Assembly: GCA_030268105.1 (NCBI GenBank)
Contig: BSDZ01000112.1
Coordinates: 825,501 to 889,500 of the forward strand
Origin: Volvox africanus
Taxonomy: Eukaryota; Chlorophyta; Chlorophyceae; Chlamydomonadales; Volvocaceae
Direction of reading: 5' to 3'
Length of the DNA stretch: 64,000 nucleotides
Positions 53,440 through 64,000 of this stretch are shown piece by piece (the first letter of the stretch is position 1; every line of letters begins with the position of its first letter). The position numbers were made by a program, and so were the translations under genes. The notes under the pieces are model-generated. The model was not told where the DNA came from, made no database searches, and was given only the letters and a program-made list of their open reading frames with translations.

Positions 53440-54431
53440 GGGGGGAGAGATGAATTGGGGGATAGGGTGTACGGGGATAGGGGGGATAGATGAATTGGGG
53501 GATAAATGAATTGGGGGATAGATGAATTGGGGGATGGGGTGTACGGGGATGGGGAGTTTGGGGAAAAAATAAATTGGGGGATGGGGGGATGGGGGGATGA
53601 GGCATGGGGGGATGAGGGATGGGGGGATGGGGGATTGGGGGGATGGGGAGATGGGGGGAGGCGGGGATGGGGGGATGGGGGGATGGGGGGATGGGGAGAT
53701 GAGGGGATGGATAAATTGGGGGATGGGGGTTTGGGGGGATGGAAGGATAAGGGAATGGGGAGATGGGAGGATGGGAGGATGGGAGGATGGGGAATGGGCG
53801 GATAGGGGGATGGGAGGATGGGGGGATGGGGGATGGGGGGATGAGAGGATGGATAAATTGGGGGATGGGGGTTTGGGGGGATGGAAGGATAAGGGAATGG
53901 GGAGATGGGAGGATGGGAGGATGGGAGGATGGGGAATGGGCGGATAGGGGGATGGGAGGATGGGGGGATGGGGGATGGGGGGATGAGAGGATGGATAAAT
54001 AGGGGATTGGGGGGATCGGGGGATAAGGGAATGTGGGGAAAAGGGTGGATGGGTGGATGGGTTAATGGGGGGATAGGGGGCTGGGGGGCTGGGGGGCTGG
54101 GGGAAGGGGAGGATGGGAGGATGGGGGGATGGTAAGACTTAGGGATTGGGCGATGGGGGGATGGGGAGATGGGGGGATGGGGGAAAAGGGGGATATCGGG
54201 AAGGGGGGATGGAGGGATGGGAGAATGGGCGGATTTGGGGATGGGTGGATGGGGAAATGGGGGGACGGGAGGATGGGGTTATAAGGGATGGGGTTATGGG
54301 GTTATGGGGTTATGGGGTTATGGAGGGATGGGGGGATCGGGGGATGGGGGGATGAAGGGATGGGGGAGGGGGAAATGCGACGATGATGTGATCGGAGAAT
54401 GGGGGACTGGGGGGAATGGGGGATGGGGGGA
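53440..54431 (+). repeat. G-rich minisatellite, (GGGGGATG)n, G on the plus strand
   Basis: About 1 kb built from 8-10 bp words of the type gggggatgg, with variants (ggggtttgg, ggataaatt, ggaatgggc, ggggttat). Inside it lies a second-level duplication of 142 bp: the phrase atggataaattggggg starts at 53708 and 53850 and, slightly changed, at 53992. Any frame reads as Gly/Trp/Met/Asp repeats, which explains the long open frames; these are not genes. The density of G runs is very high. Confidence 0.95.
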
Positions 54432-54940
54432 TGGAAACCACATCCCCCATTCCCCGCATCCCCCATCCACTCATCCACCCATCCACCCATCCCCTTTTCC
54501 CCACATTCCCAAATCGCCCGATCCCCCAAATCCCCAATTTATCCATTCCCCTCTCCCCCTATACCCCCATCTCCCCATCCCCCCATCCAACCATCCAACC
54601 ATCCCCGCATCCCCCCCTACCCCCCTACCCCCATCCCCCCATCCCCCCATCCCCCCATCCCCCCATCCAACCATCCAACCATCCCCGCATCCCCCCCTAC
54701 CCCCCTACCCCCATCCCCCCATCCCCCCATCCCCCCATCCCCCCATCCCCCCATCCCCCCATCCCCGCTTGCCCCCCTCCCCACCTCCCCCCCCTCCCCC
54801 CCTCCCCCCCCCTCCCCAACTCCCCCCCTCCCCCCCCCCTCCCCACCTCCCCCCCTCCTCCCCCCGTCCCCCCCCCTCCCCACCTCCCCCCCTCCTCCCC
54901 CCCTCCCCACCTCCTCCCCCCCTCCCCCCCTCCCCCCCTC
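54432..54940 (-). repeat. C-rich minisatellite, the same words on the opposite strand
   Basis: Immediately after 54431 the words switch to their complement (catccccc, catccaacc), with a short hinge ggaaaccacatccccc. A unit of about 76 bp (atccaaccatccaaccatcc to ccccctaccccc) is repeated twice near 54585 and 54661. The last 160 bp degrade to almost pure C/T (ctcccccc). It ends where the 158-bp array begins. Confidence 0.93.
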
Positions 54941-57900
54941 CACGAATGCCACGACCATCACCACCGCCACCAAAGCACCACCATCATCGCCGACAACAGC
55001 GGAAAGAAAGGGAGAAAGGGGGGGCACACGGGAGGGAGGGAGTGAGATCGGCAGGGAAGTAGGTACGGCACCGATACTTACCTTTTTACCGACGACTCCA
55101 CGAATGCCACGGCCACCACCACCGCCACCAAAGCACCACCATCATCGCCGACAACAGCGGAAAGAAAGGAAGAAAGGGGGGGCACACGGGAGGGAGGGAA
55201 TAAGATCGGCAGGGAAGTAGGTACGGCACCGATACTTACCTTTTTGACGACGACTCCACGAATGCCACGGCCACCACCACCGCCACCAAAGCACCACCAT
55301 CATCGCCGACAACAGCGGAAAGAAAGGGAGAAAGGGGGGGCACACGGGAGGGAGGGAGTGAGATCGGCAGGGAAGTAGGTACGGCACCGATACTTACCTT
55401 TTTAACGACGACTCCACGAATGCCACGGCCACCACCACCGCCACCAAAGCACCACCATCATCGCCGACAACAGCGGAAAGAAAAGGAGAAAGAGAGGGCA
55501 CACGGGAGGGAGGGAGTGAGATCGGCAGGGAAGTAGGTACGGCACCGATACTTACCTTTTTACCGACGACTCCACGAATGCCACGACCACCACCACCGCC
55601 ACCAAAGCACCACCATCATCGCCGACAACAGCGGAAAGAAAGGGAGAAAGAGAGGGCGCACGGGAGGGAGGGAATGAGATCGGCAGGGAAGTAGGTACGG
55701 CACCGATACTTACCTTTCCACCGACGACTCCACGAATGCCACGGCCACCACCACCGCCACCAAAGCACCACCATCATCGCCGACAACAGCGGAAAGAAAG
55801 GGAGAAAGAGAGGGCACACGGGAGGGAGGGAGTGAGATCGGCAGGGAAGTAGGTACGGCACCGATACTTACCTTTTTACCGACGACTCCACGAACGCCAC
55901 GACCACCACCACCGCCACCAAAGCACCACCATCATCGCCGACAACAGCGGAAAGAAAGGGAGAAAGGGGGGGGCACACGGGAGGGAGGGAGTGAGATCGG
56001 CAGGGAAGTAGGTACGGCACCGATACTTACCTTTCCACCGACGACTCCACGAATGCCACGACCACCACCACCGCCACCAAAGCACCACCATCATCGCCGA
56101 CAACAGCGGAAAGAAAGGGAGAAAGGGGGGGGCACACGGGAGGGAGGGAATAAGATCGGCAGGGAAGTAGGTACGGCACCGATACTTACCTTTCCACCGA
56201 CGACTCCACGAATGCCACGACCACCACCACCGCCACCAAAGCACCACCATCATCGCCGACAACAGCGGAAAGAAAGGGAGAAAGGGGGGGGGCACACGGG
56301 AGGGAGGGAGTGAGATCGGCAGGGAAGTAGGTACGGCACCGATACTTACCTTTTTACCGACGACTCCACGAATGCCACGACCACCACCACCGCCACCAAA
56401 GCACCACCATCATCGCCGACAACAGCGGAAAGAAAGGGAGAAAGGGGGGGGGCACACGGGAGGGAGGGAGTGAGATCGGCAGGGAAGTAGGTACGGCACC
56501 GATACTTACCTTTCCACCGACGACTCCACGAATGCCACGACCACCACCACCGCCACCAAAGCACCACCATCATCGCCGACAACAGCGGAAAGAAAGGGAG
56601 AAAGGGGGGGGCACACGGGAGGGAGGGAGTGAGATCGGCAGGGAAGTAGGTACGGCACCGATACTTACCTTTCCACCGACGACTCCACGAATGCCACGAC
56701 CACCACCACCGCCACCAAAGCACCACCATCATCGCCGACAACAGCGGAAAGAAAGGGAGAAAGGGGGGGGCACACGGGAGGGAGGGAATAAGATCGGCAG
56801 GGAAGTAGGTACGGCACCGATACTTACCTTTCCACCGACGACTCCACGAATGCCACGGCCACCACCACCGCCACCAAAGCACCACCATCATCGCCGACAA
56901 CAGCGGAAAGAAAGGGAGAAAGGGGGGGGGCACACGGGAGGGAGGGAGTGAGATCGGCAGGGAAGTAGGTACGGCACCGATACTTACCTTTTTACCGACG
57001 ACTCCACGAATGCCACGACCACCACCACCGCCACCAAAGCACCACCATCATCGCCGACAACAGCGGAAAGAAAGGGAGAAAGAGAGGGCACACGGGAGGG
57101 AGGGAGTGAGATCGGCAGGGAAGTAGGTACGGCACCGATACTTACCTTTTTACCGACGACTCCACGAATGCCACGGCCACCACCACCGCCACCAAAGCAC
57201 CACCATCATCGCCGACAACAGCGGAAAGAAAGGGAGAAAGAGAGGGCACACGGGAGGGAGGGAGTTAGATCGGCAGGGAAGTAGGTACGGCACCGATACT
57301 TACCTTTTTAACGACGACTCCACGAATGCCACGACCACCACCACCGCCACCAAAGCACCACCATCATCGCCGACAACAGCGGAAGAAAGGGAGAAAGAGA
57401 GGGCACACGGGAGGGAGGGAGTGAGATCGGCAGGGAAGTAGGTACGGCACCGATACTTACCTTTCCACCGACGACTCCACGAATGCCACGGCCACCACCA
57501 CCGCCACCAAAGCACCACCATCATCGCCGACAACAGCGGAAAGAAAGGGAGAAAGAGAGGGCACACGGGAGGGAGGGAGTTAGATCGGCAGGGAAGTAGG
57601 TACGGCACCGATACTTACCTTTTTAACGACGACTCCACGAATGCCACGGCCACCACCACCGCCACCAAAGCACCACCATCATCGCCGACAACAGCGGAAA
57701 GAAAGGGAGAAAGGGGGGGGGTAACACGGGAGGGAGGGAGTTAGATCGGCAGGGAAGTAGGTACGGCACCGATACTTACCTTTTTACCGACGACTCCACG
57801 AATGCCACGGCCACCACCACCGCCACCAAAGCACCACCATCATCGCCGACAACAGCGGAAAGAAAGGGAGAAAGGGGGGGGGGCACACGGGAGGGAGGGA

Positions 57901-60900
57901 GTTAGATCGGCAGGGAAGTAGGTACGGCACCGATACTTACCTTTTTAACGACGACTCCACGAATGCCACGGCCACCACCACCGCCACCAAAGCACCACCA
58001 TCATCGCCGACAACAGCGAAAAGAAAGGGAGAAAGAGAGGGCACACGGGAGGGAGGGAGTGAGATCGGCAGGGAAGTAGGTACGGCACCGATACTTACCT
58101 TTTTAACGACGACTCCACGAATGCCACGGCCACCACCACCGCCACCAAAGCACCACCATCATCGCCGACAACAGCGGAAAGAAAGGGAGAAAGAGAGGGC
58201 ACACGGGAGGGAGGGAATAAGATCGGCAGGGAAGTAGGTACGGCACCGATACTAACCTTTTTAACGACGACTCCACGAATGCCACGGCCACCACCACCGC
58301 CACCAAAGCACCACCATCATCGCCGACAACAGCGGAAAGAAAGGGAGAAAGGGGGGGCACACGGGAGGGAGGGAATAAGATCGGCAGGGAAGTAGGTACG
58401 GCACCGATACTAACCTTTTTAACGACGACTCCACGAATGCCACGACCACCACCACCGCCACCAAAGCACCACCATCATCGCCGACAACAGCGGAAAGAAA
58501 GGGAGAAAGGGGGGGGGCACACGGGAGGGAGGGAATAAGATCGGCAGGGAAGTAGGTACGGCACCGATACTTACCTTTTTACCGACGACTCCACGAATGC
58601 CACGGCCACCACCACCGCCACCAAAGCACCACCATCATCGCCGACAACAGCGGAAAGAAAGGGAGAAAGGGGGGGCACACGGGAGGGAGGGAGTGAGATC
58701 GGCAGGGAAGTAGGTACGGCACCGATACTTACCTTTTTACCGACGACTCCACGAATGCCACGGCCACCACCACCGCCACCAAAGCACCACCATCATCGCC
58801 GACAACAGCGGAAAGAAAGGGAGAAAGGGGGGGGGCACACGGGAGGGAGGGAATAAGATCGGCAGGGAAGTAGGTACGGCACCGATACTTACCTTTTTAC
58901 CGACGACTCCACGAATGCCACGGCCACCACCACCGCCACCAAAGCACCACCATCATCGCCGACAACAGCGGAAAGAAAGGGAGAAAGGGGGGGCACACGG
59001 GAGGGAGGGAGTGAGATCGGCAGGGAAGTAGGTACGGCACCGATACTTACCTTTTTACCGACGACTCCACGAATGCCACGGCCACCACCACCGCCACCAA
59101 AGCACCACCATCATCGCCGACAACAGCGGAAAGAAAGGGAGAAAGGGGGGGGGGGCACACGGGAGGGAGGGAGTTAGATCGGCAGGGAAGTAGGTACGGC
59201 ACCGATACTTACCTTTTTAACGACGACTCCACGAATGCCACGGCCACCACCACCGCCACCAAAGCACCACCATCATCGCCGACAACAGCGAAAAGAAAGG
59301 GAGAAAGAGAGGGCACACGGGAGGGAGGGAGTGAGATCGGCAGGGAAGTAGGTACGGCACCGATACTTACCTTTTTAACGACGACTCCACGAATGCCACG
59401 GCCACCACCACCGCCACCAAAGCACCACCATCATCGCCGACAACAGCGGAAAGAAAGGGAGAAAGGGGGGGCACACGGGAGGGAGGGAATAAGATCGGCA
59501 GGGAAGTAGGTACGGCACCGATACTAACCTTTTTAACGACGACTCCACGAATGCCACGACCACCACCACCGCCACCAAAGCACCACCATCATCGCCGACA
59601 ACAGCGGAAAGAAAGGGAGACGGGAGGGAGGGAGTGAGATCGGCAGGGAAGTAGGTACGGCACCGATACTAACCTTTTTAACGACGACTCCACGAATGCC
59701 ACGACCACCACCACCGCCACCAAAGCACCACCATCATCGCCGACAACAGCGGAAAGAAAGGGAGAAAGGGGGGGGGGGTAACACGGGAGGGAGGGAGTTA
59801 GATCGGCAGGGAAGTAGGTACGGCACCGATACTTACCTTTTTAACGACGACTCCACGAATGCCACGGCCACCACCACCGCCACCAAAGCACCACCATCAT
59901 CGCCGACAACAGCGGAAAGAAAGGGAGAAAGGGGGGGCACACGGGAGGGAGGGAGTTAGATCGGCAGGGAAGTAGGTACGGCACCGATACTTACCTTTTT
60001 ACCGACGACTCCACGAATGCCACGGCCACCACCACCGCCACCAAAGCACCACCATCATCGCCGACAACAGCGGAAAGAAAGGGAGAAAGGGGGGGGGGGT
60101 AACACGGGAGGGAGGGAGTTAGATCGGCAGGGAAGTAGGTACGGCACCGATACTTACCTTTTTAACGACGACTCCACGAATGCCACGGCCACCACCACCG
60201 CCACCAAAGCACCACCATCATCGCCGACAACAGCGGAAAGAAAGGGAGAAAGGGGGGGCACACGGGAGGGAGGGAGTTAGATCGGCAGGGAAGTAGGTAC
60301 GGCACCGATACTTACCTTTTTACCGACGACTCCACGAATGCCACGGCCACCACCACCGCCACCAAAGCACCACCATCATCGCCGACAACAGCGGAAAGAA
60401 AGGGAGAAAGGGGGGGGGGGGCACACGGGAGGGAGGGAGTTAGATCGGCAGGGAAGTAGGTACGGCACCGATACTTACCTTTTTAACGACGACTCCACGA
60501 ATGCCACGACCACCACCACCGCCACCAAAGCACCACCATCATCGCCGACAACAGCGGAAAGAAAGGGAGAAAGAGAGGGCACACGGGAGGGAGGGAGTGA
60601 GATCGGCAGGGAAGTAGGTACGGCACCGATACTTACCTTTTTAACGACGACTCCACGAATGCCACGACCACCACCACCGCCACCAAAGCACTACCATCAT
60701 CGCCGACAACAGCGAAAAGAAAGGGAGAAAGAGAGGGCACACGGGAGGGAGGGAGTGAGATCGGCAGGGAAGTAGGTACGGCACCGATACTTACCTTTTT
60801 ACCGACGACTCCACGAACGCCACGACCACCACCACCGCCACCAAAGCACCACCATCATCGCCGACAACAGCGGAAAGAAAGGGAGAAAGAGAGGGCACAC

Positions 60901-63900
60901 GGGAGGGAGGGAGTGAGATCGGCAGGGAAGTAGGTACGGCACCGATACTTACCTTTTTACCGACGACTCCACGAATGCCACGACCACCACCACCGCCACC
61001 AAAGCACCACCATCATCGCCGACAACAGCGGAAAGAAAGGGAGAAAGGGGGGGGGGGGCACACGGGAGGGAGGGAGTGAGATCGGCAGGGAAGTAGGTAC
61101 GGCACCGATACTTACCTTTCCACCGACGACTCCACGAATGCCACGACCACCACCACCGCCACCAAAGCACCACCATCATCGCCGACAACAGCGGAAAGAA
61201 AGGGAGAAAGGGGGGGGGGCACACGGGAGGGAGGGAGTGAGATCGGCAGGGAAGTAGGTACGGCACCGATACTTACCTTTTTACCGACGACTCCACGAAT
61301 GCCACGACCACCACCACCGCCACCAAAGCACCACCATCATCGCCGACAACAGCGGAAAGAAAGGGAGAAAGGGGGGGCACACGGGAGGGAGGGAGTGAGA
61401 TCGGCAGGGAAGTAGGTACGGCACCGATACTTACCTTTTTACCGACGACTCCACGAATGCCACGACCACCACCACCGCCACCAAAGCACCACCATCATCG
61501 CCGACAACAGCGGAAAGAAAGGGAGAAAGGGGGGGCACACGGGAGGGAGGGAGTTAGATCGGCAGGGAAGTAGGTACGGCACCGATACTTACCTTTCCAC
61601 CGACGACTCCACGAATGCCACGACCACCACCACCGCCACCAAAGCACCACCATCATCGCCGACAACAGCGGAAAGAAAGGGAGGAAGGGCGGGGGGCACA
61701 CGGGAGGGAGGGAGTGAGATCGGCAGGGAAGTAGGTACGGCACCGATACTTACCTTTTTAACGACGACTCCACGAATGCCACGGCCACCACCACCGCCAC
61801 CAAAGCACCACCATCATCGCCGACAACAGCGGAAAGAAAGGGAGAAAGAGAGGGCACACGGGAGGGAGGGAGTGAGATCGGCAGGGAAGTAGGTACGGCA
61901 CCGATACTTACCTTTTTAACGACGACTCCACGAATGCCACGACCACCACCACCGCCACCAAAGCACCACCATCATCGCCGACAACAGCGGAAAGAAAAGG
62001 AGAAAGAGAGGGCACACGGGAGGGAGGGAGTGAGATCGGCAGGGAAGTAGGTACGGCACCGATACTTACCTTTTTAACGACGACTCCACGAATGCCACGG
62101 CCACCACCACCGCCACCAAAGCACCACCATCATCGCCGACAACAGCGGAAAGAAAGGGAGAAAGAGAGGGCACACGGGAGGGAGGGAGTTAGATCGGCAG
62201 GGAAGTAGGTACGGCACCGATACTTACCTTTTTAACGACGACTCCACGAATGCCACGACCACCACCACCGCCACCAAAGCACCACCATCATCGCCGACAA
62301 CAGCGGAAAGAAAGGGAGAAAGAGAGGGCACACGGGAGGGAGGGAGTTAGATCGGCAGGGAAGTAGGTACGGCACCGATACTTACCTTTTTGACGACGAC
62401 TCCACGAATGCCACGGCCACCACCACCGCCACCAAAGCACCACCATCATCGCCGACAACAGCGGAAAGAAAGGGAGAAAGAGAGGGCACACGGGAGGGAG
62501 GGAGTTAGATCGGCAGGGAAGTAGGTACGGCACCGATACTTACCTTTTTAACGACGACTCCACGAATGCCACGACCACCACCACCGCCACCAAAGCACCA
62601 CCATCATCGCCGACAACAGCGGAAAGAAAGGGAGAAAGGGGGGGCACACGGGAGGGAGGGAGTTAGATCGGCAGGGAAGTAGGTACGGCACCGATACTTA
62701 CCTTTCCACCGACGACTCCACGAATGCCACGACCACCACCACCGCCACCAAAGCACCACCATCATCGCCGACAACAGCGGAAAGAAAAGGAGAAAGAGAG
62801 GGCACACGGGAGGGAGGGAGTGAGATCGGCAGGGAAGTAGGTACGGCACCGATACTTACCTTTTTAACGACGACTCCACGAATGCCACGACCACCACCAC
62901 CGCCACCAAAGCACCACCATCATCGCCGACAACAGCGGAAAGAAAGGGAGAAAGGGGGGGCACACGGGAGGGAGGGAGTTAGATCGGCAGGGAAGTAGGT
63001 ACGGCACCGATACTTACCTTTTTGACGACGACTCCACGAATGCCACGACCACCACCCCCGCCACCAAAGCACCACCATCATCGCCGACAACAGCGGAAAG
63101 AAAGGGAGAAAGGGGGGGCACACGGGAGGGAGGGAATAAGATCGGCAGGGAAGTAGGTACGGCACCGATACTTACCTTTTTACCGACGACTCCACGAATG
63201 CCACGACCACCACCACCGCCACCAAAGCACCACCATCATCGCCGACAACAGCGGAAAGAAAGGGAGAAAGGGGGGGCACACGGGAGGGAGGGAGTTAGAT
63301 CGGCAGGGAAGTAGGTACGGCACCGATACTTACCTTTTTGACGACGACTCCACGAATGCCACGACCACCACCCCCGCCACCAAAGCACCACCATCATCGC
63401 CGACAACAGCGGAAAGAAAGGGAGAAAGGGGGGGCACACGGGAGGGAGGGAATAAGATCGGCAGGGAAGTAGGTACGGCACCGATACTTACCTTTTTGAC
63501 GACGACTCCACGAATGCCACGACCACCACCCCCGCCACCAAAGCACCACCATCATCGCCGACAACAGCGGAAAGAAAGGGAGAAAGAGAGGGCACACGGG
63601 AGGGAGGGAGTGAGATCGGCAGGGAAGTAGGTACGGCACCGATACTTACCTTTTTACCGACGACTCCACGAATGCCACGGCCACCACCACCGCCACCAAA
63701 GCACCACCATCATCGCCGACAACAGCGGAAAGAAAAGGAGAAAGAGAGGGCACACGGGAGGGAGGGAGTGAGATCGGCAGGGAAGTAGGTACGGCACCGA
63801 TACTTACCTTTTTGACGACGACTCCACGAATGCCACGGCCACCACCACCGCCACCAAAGCACCACCATCATCGCCGACAACAGCGAAAAGAAAGGGAGAA

Positions 63901-64000
63901 AGGGGGGGGGCACACGGGAGGGAGGGAGTGAGATCGGCAGGGAAGTAGGTACGGCACCGATACTTACCTTTTTACCGACGACTCCACGAATGCCACGGCC
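54938..64000. repeat. 158-bp tandem repeat array, about 57 copies, open at the window end
   Basis: Unit period 158 bp (cacgaatgcc at 54941, 55099, 55257 and so on), changed by 1-6 bp through a variable G run and small indels. Plus-strand order: cacgaatgccacgrccacca, a CCACCACCG block, atcatcgccgacaacagcgg, a homopurine tract (aaagaaagggagaaag plus 3-12 G), cacacgggagggaggga, agatcggcagggaagtaggt, acggcaccgatacttacctt, then one of four hinges (tttaccgacgac, tttaacgacgac, tttgacgacgac, tccaccgacgac). On the minus strand nearly every unit carries AAAAAG|GTAAGTAT or a close variant, a consensus 5' splice site; four copies have GTTAGT instead. 158 is not a multiple of 3, so long open frames across units are accidental. 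Variants group into dimers, for example the 321-bp period at 59696, 60017 and 60338. It runs off the right edge. Confidence 0.97.

Noticed and set aside
54290..54330. Telomere-like GGGGTTAT repeats
   Set aside because: Only about five copies, and they are a variant of the surrounding minisatellite word, not a canonical telomere repeat.
54169..55062. Open frames of 200-300 codons rich in Gly-Trp-Gly-Asp or Pro-Ser-His
   Set aside because: They are translations of the (GGGGGATG)n and (CATCCCCC)n minisatellite in all frames.
54938..64000. CRISPR-like or protein-coding interpretation of the 158-bp array
   Set aside because: The copies follow one another with no unique spacers. The long frames (Trp/Pro/His-rich) arise from the repeated word in a period that is not a multiple of three, and they shift with the G-run length.

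Overview
The window is nuclear DNA of a photosynthetic eukaryote, most likely a green alga. Genes are split by GT-AG introns of about 50 to 1,100 bp and widely spaced. Their products include plastid-type tetrapyrrole enzymes, a plant-type dihydrouridine synthase and an SRR1-domain protein. A TGTAA motif, the usual chlorophyte poly(A) signal, lies within about 100-400 nt of the stop codon in five of eight gene models. The lineage call is an inference; a stramenopile or other alga is not excluded.

Layout: (1) 0.7-2.5 kb holds pieces of an unidentified minus-strand gene. (2) 2.9-6.1 kb: ALAD (porphobilinogen synthase), 8 exons. (3) 7.0-11.0 kb: a Dus3-like tRNA-dihydrouridine synthase, 9 exons. 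(4) 12-14.3 kb: a hypothetical ORF and a broken, possibly MYND-type gene. (5) 15.4-16.9 kb: a secreted protein resembling the dirigent/allene oxide cyclase barrel, 4 exons. (6) 19.0-21.9 kb: plastid heme oxygenase, 6 exons. (7) 23.4-25.8 kb: phosphopantothenoylcysteine decarboxylase, 4 exons. (8) 29.1-34.9 kb: L-threonine aldolase, 10 exons, with an AT-rich bacterial grpE-csaA fragment inside intron 2. (9) 37.8-41.0 kb, minus: SRR1-like gene. (10) 42-45.5 kb: only weak coding signals. (11) 45.8-48.3 kb, minus: multi-exon gene for an unknown membrane-anchored protein. (12) 48.3-52.3 kb: decayed coding pieces, some resembling Crinkler/RHS-type proteins. (13) 53.4-54.9 kb: a (GGGGGATG)n minisatellite that switches strand. 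(14) 54.94 kb to the end: about 57 tandem copies of a 158-bp unit, running off the window.

Two genes act at opposite ends of tetrapyrrole metabolism: ALAD makes porphobilinogen for heme and chlorophyll, and heme oxygenase opens heme to biliverdin for bilins. SRR1 homologues act in light and clock signalling in plants. The remaining enzymes (CoA synthesis, threonine cleavage, tRNA modification) are housekeeping. I see no operon-like arrangement.

The least ordinary items are the bacterial insert bounded by a perfect 17-bp inverted repeat, the 158-bp array in which nearly every unit carries a consensus 5' splice site on the minus strand, and the strand-switching G-rich block that abuts it. Exon models come from hand translation, with intron phase checked at each junction; first exons and untranslated regions are the least certain parts.
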